A stretch of 36,538 bases of DNA, taken from a bacterium HR16. GTDB taxonomy: Bacteria > Armatimonadota > HRBIN16. Where the stretch lies: positions 1 through 36,538 of the forward strand of contig BEHS01000005.1 of NCBI GenBank assembly GCA_002898895.1, written 5' to 3'. Positions within the stretch are counted from its first letter, which is position 1; the number at the start of each line of letters is the position of its first letter. A program made the translations under genes and the position numbers. The notes under the pieces were generated by a model, which was given only the letters and a program-made list of their open reading frames with translations, searched no databases and was not told the origin of the DNA. This document shows, in pieces, positions 7,925 through 15,160 of the stretch.

Positions 7925-8695
7925 ATGCCGACAGCGGAGATGGACAAAGCGTGGGAGCGTTACAAACGCTACGGCGACCCACAAGCGCGAAATCAAATTA
8001 TCGAACGCTATGCCTATCTGGTGAAGATTACCGCCGGGCGCGTGGTCAGCTCGCTCCCACCTACCCTGGACCGCGAGGACCTGGTGAGCGCAGGCATCAT
8101 GGGTCTGATCAAGGCAGTAGACCAGTTTGACCCCTCCCGTCAGGTCAAGTTTGAAACCTACGCCATTGCGCTCATTCGGGGGGCGATTCTGGAGATGCTC
8201 CGCTCGGAGGACTGGGTTCCTCGCTCCGTGCGCGACCGCGTCAAGAGCCTGGAGCGCACCTACTCTGCCCTCGAATCGCGTCTCGGACGACCGCCTACCG
8301 AAGAGGAAATCAGCCAAGAACTGGGCATCTCTATCGAAGACTACCACCAGCTGCTCTGCGATGCGGGGCGCACCAACCTGCTCTCCTTAGATGACCTGAT
8401 TCTGAACACGCAGGATGCGGGCGAGAAACTGCATATCTCTGACGTGCTCTCCGACGCCACCTCCGACCCTATGGCGGAAGTGGAACAGCGCGAAATGCGC
8501 CGGTTGCTCGCGGAAGCCATTGACCGCCTGCCCGAACGCGAGCGACTGGTCATTGCGCTGTACTACTATGAAGGCTTGACCTTCCGCGAAATCGGCAGGG
8601 TGCTGGGCGTCTCCGAATCGCGAGTGTATCAGCTGCATACGCAGGCGGTGCTGAGACTCCGCAACTACCTGCAGCGCGACGCGGGCATGTTCTGA
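7925..8695 (+). CDS. FliA/WhiG-type (sigma-28 group) RNA polymerase sigma factor
   Basis: A 256-residue sigma-70-family protein of the FliA/WhiG group, with region 2 (ERYAYLVKITAGRV, LDREDLVSAGIMGLIKAVDQFD, FETYAIALIRGAILEMLR), region 3 (LGRPPTEEEISQELG) and a region 4 helix-turn-helix (EGLTFREIGRVLGVSESRV). There is no region 1.1, as expected for this group. The ATG at 7925 has GGAGGAG 12 bases upstream; an in-frame GTG at 7892 is the alternative start. FliA drives late flagellar genes and WhiG drives sporulation genes. No flagellar or sporulation genes are in the window, and no FlgM-like anti-sigma factor was seen. The FlhG-like ATPase lies two genes upstream. The regulon cannot be read from the sequence. 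Confidence 0.9.
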   Translation: MPTAEMDKAWERYKRYGDPQARNQIIERYAYLVKITAGRVVSSLPPTLDREDLVSAGIMGLIKAVDQFDPSRQVKFETYAIALIRGAILEMLRSEDWVPRSVRDRVKSLERTYSALESRLGRPPTEEEISQELGISIEDYHQLLCDAGRTNLLSLDDLILNTQDAGEKLHISDVLSDATSDPMAEVEQREMRRLLAEAIDRLPERERLVIALYYYEGLTFREIGRVLGVSESRVYQLHTQAVLRLRNYLQRDAGMF

Positions 8696-8699
8696 GCAG

Positions 8700-9869
8700 A
8701 TGACGCACCCCGAATCCCCGAACATGGTTATCGGCCTGATGTCCGGCACCAGTATGGACGGCATCGACGCCGCGCTGGTGCGTATCCATGAAGCGGGCGA
8801 GAGCCTTCAGGTGGAGACGCTCGCTTTCCGCACCACTCCCTATCCCCCTGACGTGCAGGCAGAGCTCGTGCGCACCATTCGCGGGGAGACGGGTGTCGCT
8901 GAAATCTGTCATCTGAACTTCCTACTGGGGGAGCTGTTTGCCGACGCTGCACTACAGCTGATGCAAGAAGCGGGTGTGACGCCCGAACAGCTGCTGTGCA
9001 TCGCCTCGCACGGGCAAACGGTCTGGCATCAACCCGAGCCGATAGAATGGCAAGGACGCGCCATTCGCTCCACTCTGCAGATTGGCGAACCGGCGGTGAT
9101 TGCAGAACGCACAGGCACACCCACCGTAGGCGATTTTCGGGTGGCAGATGTGGCGGCGGGCGGTCAGGGCGCGCCGTTAGTGCCTTATGTCGACTACTTG
9201 CTCTTCCGTCACCCGTCGGAGGGGCGTATTCTGCTCAACATCGGCGGTATCGCCAACCTCACCGCCATTCCCGCGAACGCCTTGCCTGAGCAGGTCATCG
9301 CCTTCGACACGGGACCGGGCAACGCCCTCATCAACGTGGCGATGGAGATTGCCAGCGGAGGCAAGTACCGCTACGACCCTGAAGGCTCCTTCGCCCAGCG
9401 ACACCCCGTGCGCGAGGAGTGGCTGAATGAACTGCTACAACACCCTTACTTCGCGCAACCTCCGCCCAAGTCCACCGGGCGCGAAACTTTCGGTGAGGCG
9501 ATGGTACGCAAGCTGTTGCGCCGTTATAAGCTCTCTGACGCGGAACTGCTCGTGCCTGCGCTGACCGAGCTCACCGCCCGCACCATCGCAGACGGCATCC
9601 GTCGCTTCGTGCTCTCCAGAATGCGGGCGGCAAGGCTTATTGTGTCGGGAGGTGGTGTGCATAACCGCACGCTCATGAAGCGACTGCGGGAACTGCTCCC
9701 CGAACTGCAAGTGGAGACCAGCGACCGCTACGGCATTCACCCCGATGCGAAAGAGGCTGTAGCCTTTGCAGTGCTGGGCTACCAGCGGATACGGGGACGA
9801 ACTAATAATCTGCCATCCGCAACAGGTGCACGACGGGCGGTGGTGATGGGAAAATTGTGTCTGCCGTAG
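8700..9869 (+). CDS. anmK: Anhydro-N-acetylmuramic acid kinase
   Basis: A 389-residue ASKHA-fold kinase that opens and phosphorylates 1,6-anhydro-MurNAc from peptidoglycan turnover, giving MurNAc-6-phosphate. The N-terminal phosphate-binding motif is GLMSGTSMDGIDAALV (from residue 12). FDTGPGNALIN and IVSGGGVHNRTLM are in the expected order, and the family ending RTNNLPSATGA is present. It starts 4 bp after the sigma-factor stop, so it is probably co-transcribed. Its stop (TAG, 9867-9869) directly abuts the stop of the convergent permease gene. MurQ and other recycling genes are not nearby. Confidence 0.95.
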   Translation: MTHPESPNMVIGLMSGTSMDGIDAALVRIHEAGESLQVETLAFRTTPYPPDVQAELVRTIRGETGVAEICHLNFLLGELFADAALQLMQEAGVTPEQLLCIASHGQTVWHQPEPIEWQGRAIRSTLQIGEPAVIAERTGTPTVGDFRVADVAAGGQGAPLVPYVDYLLFRHPSEGRILLNIGGIANLTAIPANALPEQVIAFDTGPGNALINVAMEIASGGKYRYDPEGSFAQRHPVREEWLNELLQHPYFAQPPPKSTGRETFGEAMVRKLLRRYKLSDAELLVPALTELTARTIADGIRRFVLSRMRAARLIVSGGGVHNRTLMKRLRELLPELQVETSDRYGIHPDAKEAVAFAVLGYQRIRGRTNNLPSATGARRAVVMGKLCLP

Positions 9870-10733
9870 CTATCCCTTTACAGCACCCAATTGAATCCCT
9901 CGCACCAGGAACCTCTGCGACACCACGAACAGGATAACCAGTGGGATGATATTCATTACGCTGGCGGCCATGATGAGGTTGGTCTGCCTGCCGTAGTTGG
10001 TGTCGAAATAGAGCATCCCGATGGGCAGAGTGCGCAGGTGTTCGCTTTTGATTAAGATGAGGGGCCAGAAGAAAGAGCCGTAGTTGCCCATAAAGGTAAA
10101 TATCGCCAGCGTAATCAGCCCCGCACGCGACAGGGGCATGATGATGTCCCAGAAGATTTGCCAGTGCGTCGCGCCGTCTATCTTCGCCGCTTCGTTCAGC
10201 GAGGGCGGGATGGTGAGCATGAACTGCCTCAGCAGGAACGTGCCGAACGCGCTGAACGCCGCCGGCACAATCAGCCCGATGTACGAGTCCAGCAGGTGCA
10301 GCCACACCATCAGCGTATAGTTGGGAATCATAGTCACCACGCCCGGAATCATCAGCGTGGCGAGGTAAAGGCGGAACACGGTGTCGCGCCCCTTCCATTG
10401 CAGGCGGGCGAAGGCGTATGCCGCCATCGCGCTGGTGAGGCACTGCAGGAAGGTCACCCACGCGGCGATGAACACGCTGTTGAAGTAGTAGCGGGCGAAG
10501 GGGATTTGCTCGAACACCTTCGCGTAGTTCTCGGGATGCCATACGCTGGGCAAGGGGTTAATCTGCTCGACCTCTTCCAGCGGTTTGAAGCTTGCAAGCA
10601 CCATCCACACAAACGGCGCGAGGGTGGTCAGCGCGATGAGCGTTAGCACCAGGTGGCTGAGCACCACCTTGCCCACACGATTCCACCAGACGGCGATTGC
10701 TGGAGGTTTTGGGGTGGTGGTTCCTTCTACCAT
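9870..10733 (-). CDS. Carbohydrate ABC transporter permease (MalG/UgpE type)
   Basis: A 287-residue inner-membrane permease of the CUT1 sugar importer family, with six predicted helices. The first is VVLSHLVLTLIALTTLAPFVWMV in outline. The EAA loop that docks the ATPase reads EAAKIDGATHWQIFW. It is the partner of the permease at 11566-12564. The two would normally be adjacent, but here a two-gene HEPN module separates them. Its ATG at 10733 overlaps the HEPN stop (ATGGTAG), so translation is probably coupled to that gene. No substrate-binding protein or ATPase is nearby, so the sugar is unknown and the remaining subunits must be encoded elsewhere. Confidence 0.92.
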   Translation of the reverse strand: MVEGTTTPKPPAIAVWWNRVGKVVLSHLVLTLIALTTLAPFVWMVLASFKPLEEVEQINPLPSVWHPENYAKVFEQIPFARYYFNSVFIAAWVTFLQCLTSAMAAYAFARLQWKGRDTVFRLYLATLMIPGVVTMIPNYTLMVWLHLLDSYIGLIVPAAFSAFGTFLLRQFMLTIPPSLNEAAKIDGATHWQIFWDIIMPLSRAGLITLAIFTFMGNYGSFFWPLILIKSEHLRTLPIGMLYFDTNYGRQTNLIMAASVMNIIPLVILFVVSQRFLVRGIQLGAVKG

Positions 10734-11095
10734 TGGATGCTAGCCTCAACCAGAGAACGAGCGTAACCTAATGCGTCGTTCGCGAGAACAGGGAGATTGG
10801 TCACGTCGTTATCATAATCACACTGATTGCGCCATTGGCGAAGCCTGCTAAGCCAGATGGCAGCTGTGGAATGACCATGCTGGCGCAGGTATTCTACAAC
10901 TGCAGCATGGTCTGAAGCGGTTCCTGTTCGTGTAAAATCTGCTCCCCTGGCAAGTTGGTCACGAATGGTGCAAAAAACGGCATAATAGGCTCGGCTAACC
11001 GCTGCACGCTGAAGACACTCGCGAGATACTCGCGAATCCCTTTCTTCCATCAGGTACTCTGCCAGTGTTAGAAACTCTTTCCAGTCAAACGCCAT
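10727..11095 (-). CDS. HEPN-domain protein, putative toxin of a two-gene module
   Basis: A 122-residue all-helical protein of the HEPN type (PF05168-like). The hallmark helix RAAVSRAYYAVFCTIRD is at about residues 29-45, and the C-terminal LSRLRQWRNQCDYDNDV matches the family R-x-x-R/N-x-x-(A/C)DY motif. The classical RX4-6H ribonuclease motif is not evident, so RNase activity is uncertain. HEPN proteins are commonly nucleases or toxins neutralised by a small partner. It starts 3 bp after the stop of the partner gene and its stop overlaps the next permease start. Base composition is visibly more AT-rich than the flanking transporter genes, suggesting insertion by transfer. Confidence 0.75.
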   Translation of the reverse strand: MAFDWKEFLTLAEYLMEERDSRVSRECLQRAAVSRAYYAVFCTIRDQLARGADFTRTGTASDHAAVVEYLRQHGHSTAAIWLSRLRQWRNQCDYDNDVTNLPVLANDALGYARSLVEASIQW

Positions 11096-11098
11096 GCC

Positions 11099-11482
11099 TT
11101 ACTCCGGTGTCTTGAAGTCGGTCGTGAGCAAGAACCATCCATTCGCTCCTTGTAGTAGAGGTACATATTGAGTGTCTATTTCGTCGAGGCTTTGCATTAG
11201 TTCCGGACCGTACTCCCAAAGACGGATATACAGGGTAAGGTAGCTGTGCTCGAACTCCATATCCTCATACACGGTAAGGACGAGCTGTGCCTCTGGAAAG
11301 CGTTTTCGGGTTTCCTCCGCCGCTTTGAGTAAAGCAGCGACCACATCGGGGTGCTGTTCAAGATAACCTACCACCCCTTCCGTGTTCGTGACCGTAACGC
11401 CCCACGCATCAAGTTGATGCAAAGTCTCCCTAATGTATGCAGGGGGTATTGCCTCTTGCAAAACCGTGTGTTGTGCTCTCAT
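11099..11482 (-). CDS. Uncharacterised partner of the HEPN protein, putative antitoxin
   Basis: A 127-residue soluble, acidic protein with no helix-turn-helix or membrane segment that I can see. It has an N-terminal helical part (IRETLHQLDAWGV, VVGYLEQHPDVVAALLKAA), then an apparent beta-rich half (AQLVLTVYEDMEF, YLTLYIRLWEYG) and ends GWFLLTTDFKTPE. I recall similar short proteins beside HEPN genes in cyanobacteria, but cannot check. The start ATG at 11482 is preceded by AGGAGG. It is the first gene after a strong promoter with a built-in inverted repeat, the usual antitoxin-first arrangement of an autoregulated module. Function is inferred from position only. Confidence 0.65.
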   Translation of the reverse strand: MRAQHTVLQEAIPPAYIRETLHQLDAWGVTVTNTEGVVGYLEQHPDVVAALLKAAEETRKRFPEAQLVLTVYEDMEFEHSYLTLYIRLWEYGPELMQSLDEIDTQYVPLLQGANGWFLLTTDFKTPE

Positions 11483-11497
11483 ACGTTATCCTCCTGT

Positions 11498-11536
11498 CCT
11501 CAGGTTCACTATATCGTGAAACCTGAGGTCTGTCAA
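11498..11536 (-). promoter_or_regulatory. Promoter with overlapping inverted-repeat operator for the HEPN module
   Basis: Minus strand: -35 TTGACA (11531-11536), exactly 17 bp, -10 TATAGT (11508-11513). An inverted repeat with arms CCTCAGGTTTCAC and GTGAACCTGAGG and a 6-bp centre (11498-11528) covers the -10 box, the probable start site and most of the spacer. A protein bound here would block the polymerase. The transcript would encode the partner, the HEPN protein and probably the second permease. Confidence 0.75.
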
Positions 11537-11565
11537 TCCTGTTCCACGTGGGGTGGAGTGCCTCC

Positions 11566-12552
11566 TCAATAGCTGACCTCTTTCGCGCCGAACTTCCAGT
11601 TGACCAGCGTCACCACGAAGATAATGGCGAACAGTATCCACGAAATCGCCGAAGCGTAGCCAATCTGGAACTCCTCGAACGCCTTGGTGTAGATATAATA
11701 CGTCAACGTGGTGGTTGTGCCTGCGGGTCCGCCGGCGGTCATCACCCGCGCCTGCTCGAAACCGCCCTGCAGTCCGCCGATGAAGCTCATCACCACGATG
11801 AAGAAGGTAGTTGGCGCGAGCTGGGGCCAGGTGACGTTGCGGAACACCGACCACTTGCCTGCACCGTCCAGCTGCGCGGCTTCTATCAGCTCCTGTGGCA
11901 CGTTGGTCAGCGCGGCAAGGTAGAGTAGCATATTGTTGCCGCCGATGGCAATCCAGATACCCATGATGATAAGCGCGTCGCGTGCGCCCAGTCCGAACTG
12001 CTTCGCGGTCACACGCACCTGTTCCACGTCCAGCCCCAGCAGGTTCGCGGTGGAGAGTAACCACTGGGGCGCTTTCACATCCAGCCCCAGTGCCTGGCTC
12101 ACCGCGTTAATCGCCGCGTTGATGGGACCGAAATCGGGATTGTACAGCGCCTTCCAGAGTATCATCAGCGCAACGCCGCTGGTGATGCTGGGCAGGTAGA
12201 AGAGTGTTCGGTATAGCACGATGCCCCGCAGCTTCTGGCTGAGCAGTATCGCCAGCGCAAGCGACCCGGCGATGGCAACGGGCATTCCCAGCATCAGGTA
12301 GAGCGTGTTGATGAAGTACAGCCAGAACTGCTGGTCATGCATCAGCTCGATGTAGTTTTGCACGCCAATCCACTGGAAGGGGATGGTGCGCTGCAGGTTC
12401 CAGTTACTGAAGCTGACCACGAGCGAAAACAGCACCGGCCCCGCGGTGAACACCGCGAAGCCGAGAAAATTGGGCAGCAGGAACAACCATGCTACCCATC
12501 TTTCGTCACGAGCGTGAAAACCTCTTCGCATCGACTGGGCTCCAGTTGCCAT
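11566..12552 (-). CDS. Carbohydrate ABC transporter permease (MalF/UgpA type)
   Basis: A permease of about 328 residues from the CUT1 sugar importer family. The first helix (WVAWLFLLPNFLGFAVFTAG) follows a short charged N-terminus. The cytoplasmic EAA loop reads EAAQLDGAGKWSVFRNVTWP. Start choice is uncertain: ATG at 12552, GTG at 12564 and ATG at 12531 are all in frame and none has a clear ribosome site. A segment near residues 140-190 (NAAINAVSQALGL, QFGLGARDA) looks like an extra periplasmic loop. The gene follows the PqaA-like gene with a 64-bp gap that carries a short palindromic repeat. The natural partner is the permease at 9870-10733, beyond the HEPN module. Confidence 0.9.
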   Translation of the reverse strand: MATGAQSMRRGFHARDERWVAWLFLLPNFLGFAVFTAGPVLFSLVVSFSNWNLQRTIPFQWIGVQNYIELMHDQQFWLYFINTLYLMLGMPVAIAGSLALAILLSQKLRGIVLYRTLFYLPSITSGVALMILWKALYNPDFGPINAAINAVSQALGLDVKAPQWLLSTANLLGLDVEQVRVTAKQFGLGARDALIIMGIWIAIGGNNMLLYLAALTNVPQELIEAAQLDGAGKWSVFRNVTWPQLAPTTFFIVVMSFIGGLQGGFEQARVMTAGGPAGTTTTLTYYIYTKAFEEFQIGYASAISWILFAIIFVVTLVNWKFGAKEVSY

Positions 12553-12593
12553 CGCCCGGTACACTGCCCAACGCGGTAATTGCCGCGGTAATG

Positions 12594-12620
12594 CAGGGAC
12601 GAATGATTATTCGCCCCTAC
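12594..12620. repeat. Short palindromic repeat (family C), copy 1
   Basis: GCAGGGACGAATGATTATTCG with CCCCTAC to its right: arms pair (one mismatch) around a GATT loop. The stop codon and last bases of the PqaA-like gene fall inside it. The core CGAATGATTATTCGCC is identical to a segment within glnE (17766-17795, opposite strand). Confidence 0.75.
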
Positions 12621-13900
12621 TTCACCACCGTTACCACAGGCACGGTGCACACATGGTACTCCGTACCGTTCACACTGCCCTGCGCATCGGCGAACAGGGC
12701 GAAGGCGACGGCATCGGTCGGCAAAGCGATTTCGGCAGTGTATTTGCCGTTGCCTGCGGGCTTGGCGTCCTGCGCCGTCCATTTCGAACTGCGCAGGTCT
12801 TTCGTGCTGGATTGCGCCGTCCAGATTTGCACGCCTTCCACCTTGCCCCTGGTGGTCACGGTCACCAGCAGTTTATTGCCCTGTCGCTTCACGTCCGCCT
12901 GGATTTGCGCCAGCGGCTGTTTGGACGCCACCGCCAGGTAGAACGCGGTGAGGTTGTTCACCACACGCGGCAAGCCCTCTTGCAGGCTGTGTCCGGCATT
13001 GGGCACGTACATCAGATATTTCTCGCCCGGCAGGTCGTTAAAGTAGAACTGCGCGGCGTCTATCACCCAGTAGCGGTCGTTCGCACCGTTGATAATCATC
13101 TTGGGCATCTTGAACCGTTCGCGGTAGAAATAGGGGTCTACCGTTGTGGTCAACACCTGCCCTTCGGCGGTGGAGAGCATTTCGGTTAATCCCTTGCTGG
13201 AGTAGTCGGCGATCATCTCGCTATACTTGCCCCAGGTGGCTACCTGATGGGGCAGTTGCTTTGGGAAGTTCAGGATATCGTATACCAGCGGGGCGATGGC
13301 GCGCACGCGCTTATCTACCGCCGCCGTAAGCCATGTCGTCCATCCGCGCTTGGAGCCGCCGGTGACCATAAACTCCTTCACGTCGATACCCCATTGCTTT
13401 TTAGCGATTTCCTGCACGGCGGTCATGGCGCGTACCGCGCTTTTGGTCATCGGCAACAGGGCGGGCCAGGTCTTATCGCCCGTTTTGGCGAACTCCACGA
13501 AGGTGTACGAGATAAGCCCGTCTTCGCTCAGACCGCCGAACAGGGGCTGATTGGGCACATCGTTGAGGATAACGCACAGTGCCCCCACCTTGTTGGCTAC
13601 CTGCCCGAACGCCGCCAGCTCTGCCATCCCGCTACTGCCGGTGATGTAGAGCACAGCAAACTCAGGGTTTTTTAACTGCGCCGGCTTCAGGATATACACG
13701 CGGTGCTTCCATACGATGTCGCGCCATTTTTGCGAGGTGAGACTGACCTCCAGCGCGGTGATGCCGGACATTTCGCGGGTGTTCACAATTTGCCAGCCGT
13801 AGGTGTTATCCTCGGCAGCCACGTAGTCGTCCAGCGGCGTCGCCGACGCCATCCACGTTGTCAGTGCGACCAGCAGAGATACGCATAACCAGCGGAACAT
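12617..13900 (-). CDS. PhoPQ-activated pathogenicity-related (PqaA) family protein, exported
   Basis: A 427-residue protein with a signal peptide (MFRWLCVSLLVALTTWMASA) and the PF10142 alpha/beta-hydrolase-like fold. Recognisable stretches are DNTYGWQIV, VLYITGSSGM, FMVTGGSKRGWTTWLTAAVD (the nucleophile elbow region G-G-S-K-R-G) and MIINGANDRYW, with a final NAGHSL that could supply the catalytic His. The family is named from Salmonella, but its activity is not established; esterase or peptidase functions are guesses. The start has GGAGGT 6 bases upstream. It leads the sugar-ABC permease operon, so a role on an external carbohydrate ester is conceivable. No pathogenicity link is implied. Confidence 0.88.
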   Translation of the reverse strand: MFRWLCVSLLVALTTWMASATPLDDYVAAEDNTYGWQIVNTREMSGITALEVSLTSQKWRDIVWKHRVYILKPAQLKNPEFAVLYITGSSGMAELAAFGQVANKVGALCVILNDVPNQPLFGGLSEDGLISYTFVEFAKTGDKTWPALLPMTKSAVRAMTAVQEIAKKQWGIDVKEFMVTGGSKRGWTTWLTAAVDKRVRAIAPLVYDILNFPKQLPHQVATWGKYSEMIADYSSKGLTEMLSTAEGQVLTTTVDPYFYRERFKMPKMIINGANDRYWVIDAAQFYFNDLPGEKYLMYVPNAGHSLQEGLPRVVNNLTAFYLAVASKQPLAQIQADVKRQGNKLLVTVTTRGKVEGVQIWTAQSSTKDLRSSKWTAQDAKPAGNGKYTAEIALPTDAVAFALFADAQGSVNGTEYHVCTVPVVTVVK

Positions 13901-14004
13901 CTGTTTACCTCCATCGGTGAGTTCTCGTTATCATCTGACGATTCGGCTCAGGGGAAGGTTTACCCTTTTTGGACGGGCATCCGTTCGACACGAAGACTGA
14001 CACC

Positions 14005-14532
14005 CTACTCGAACTTATCCGCCTTGAATCTCTCCACCGAGAACTGCTCGCCGTGTGCGATGCCTGCTTTCATACAGGCGATGTGCAGTTGCTGTTCCAC
14101 CGTGCGGACATCCGGCAAATCGGGCAGCAGTAGACCGCGCCTGCCGTCTTCCGTGTGTACGATAACCCCATAGGTGCGCGGGTCCAGCTCCTCCACCGAC
14201 TGCACCGGCTCGGGCGGATGGAGCACGTACACGGTGTATTCGAGGTCGTGCAGCTCCGACACATCTACCGGCGGGAAGCGGGGGTCTTTCAGCGCGGCAT
14301 CCAGCGCAACCAGAATAATCTCCCTGCCGATGTCGGGATGTAGCGGACGCAACGTGCCAATGCACCCGCGCAGCTGCCCGTCGGAAGTGTGTATCGAAAC
14401 GAAGACGCCCTGCCAGTTCTCCACCGGAGGCGGAGGCAAATCAGGTGGCGGTTCGATGATTTCGCGGTCTCGCAGGAAGTGTTCCACCGCGTCACGCGCC
14501 AGCTGAGCGTATGGATGACGTGTTGTTCCCAT
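14005..14532 (-). CDS. AMMECR1-domain protein (AmmeMemoRadiSam system protein A-like)
   Basis: A 175-residue AMMECR1-fold protein. The conserved LRGCIGTL motif appears as GQLRGCIGTLRPL, followed by DPRFPPV and LEYTVYVL, the usual family landmarks. It ends with an AHGEQFSVERFKADKFE tail. AMMECR1 proteins often pair with a MEMO protein and a radical-SAM enzyme; neither is in the window, so this copy stands alone. The start codon directly follows the plsY stop (14533-14535), which makes it the last gene of the der-glnE-plsY run. Molecular function is unknown for the family. Confidence 0.92.
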   Translation of the reverse strand: MGTTRHPYAQLARDAVEHFLRDREIIEPPPDLPPPPVENWQGVFVSIHTSDGQLRGCIGTLRPLHPDIGREIILVALDAALKDPRFPPVDVSELHDLEYTVYVLHPPEPVQSVEELDPRTYGVIVHTEDGRRGLLLPDLPDVRTVEQQLHIACMKAGIAHGEQFSVERFKADKFE

Positions 14533-15156
14533 TCAGCGCTTCCCCCATAGATTCACTCGCGGCTCCGTGCCCGCCCGCAGACGCCGGAAGTTCGGGCGGT
14601 GTTTCCATGCAATCCACAGCGCAGCGAGCAGAGCGGTTCCATGCACGACACCGTCTGTCTTAAACACCCACATCCACACCAGCGGCAAGGACAACGAGCC
14701 AAGAACCGAGGCTACCGACACATAGCGGGTCAACAGTACCAGCACGCCCCACGTGGCGAACGCGCACAGTGACGCCCACGGCGACAGCGCGAGAAATACC
14801 CCCAGGCTGGTAGCGACCGCCCTGCCGCCCTTGCCGCGCAGGTAGGGCGAGAAGCTGTGTCCCACAATCGCGCCAATGCCCGCCGAGATGCCGTCCCAAT
14901 TGAACAGGTTGCCCAACAGGATAGGCACACTGCCCTTGGCGGTATCCAGCAGGAAAACGATAATGCCTACTGCCGGTCCCAGGACCCTGTAGGCGTTGGT
15001 GGCGCCGATGTTGCCGCTGCCCACCTCGCGCAGGTCCACCCCCTTCCACAGCTTGGCAATCAGCCAGCCGAAGGGAATGCCTCCGATAAGGTAGCCGACC
15101 AGTAGCGCTAAACCATAGTCTCGCCCCAGCCACAGCAGTAAATCGGTTGTGGACAT
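14533..15156 (-). CDS. plsY: Glycerol-3-phosphate acyltransferase PlsY
   Basis: A 207-residue integral membrane enzyme that moves the acyl group from acyl-phosphate to glycerol-3-phosphate, the first step of phospholipid synthesis. Signature motifs are present: VGSGNIGATNAYR, GHSFSPYLRGKGGRAVATSLG and a following hydrophobic helix set. Five or more hydrophobic segments are visible. The ATG at 15156 is chosen over the upstream TTG at 15171 because GGAG lies 9 bases before it and it avoids the glnE coding end. It begins 4 bp after the glnE stop. PlsX is not in the window. Confidence 0.95.
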   Translation of the reverse strand: MSTTDLLLWLGRDYGLALLVGYLIGGIPFGWLIAKLWKGVDLREVGSGNIGATNAYRVLGPAVGIIVFLLDTAKGSVPILLGNLFNWDGISAGIGAIVGHSFSPYLRGKGGRAVATSLGVFLALSPWASLCAFATWGVLVLLTRYVSVASVLGSLSLPLVWMWVFKTDGVVHGTALLAALWIAWKHRPNFRRLRAGTEPRVNLWGKR

Positions 15157-15160
15157 AACG

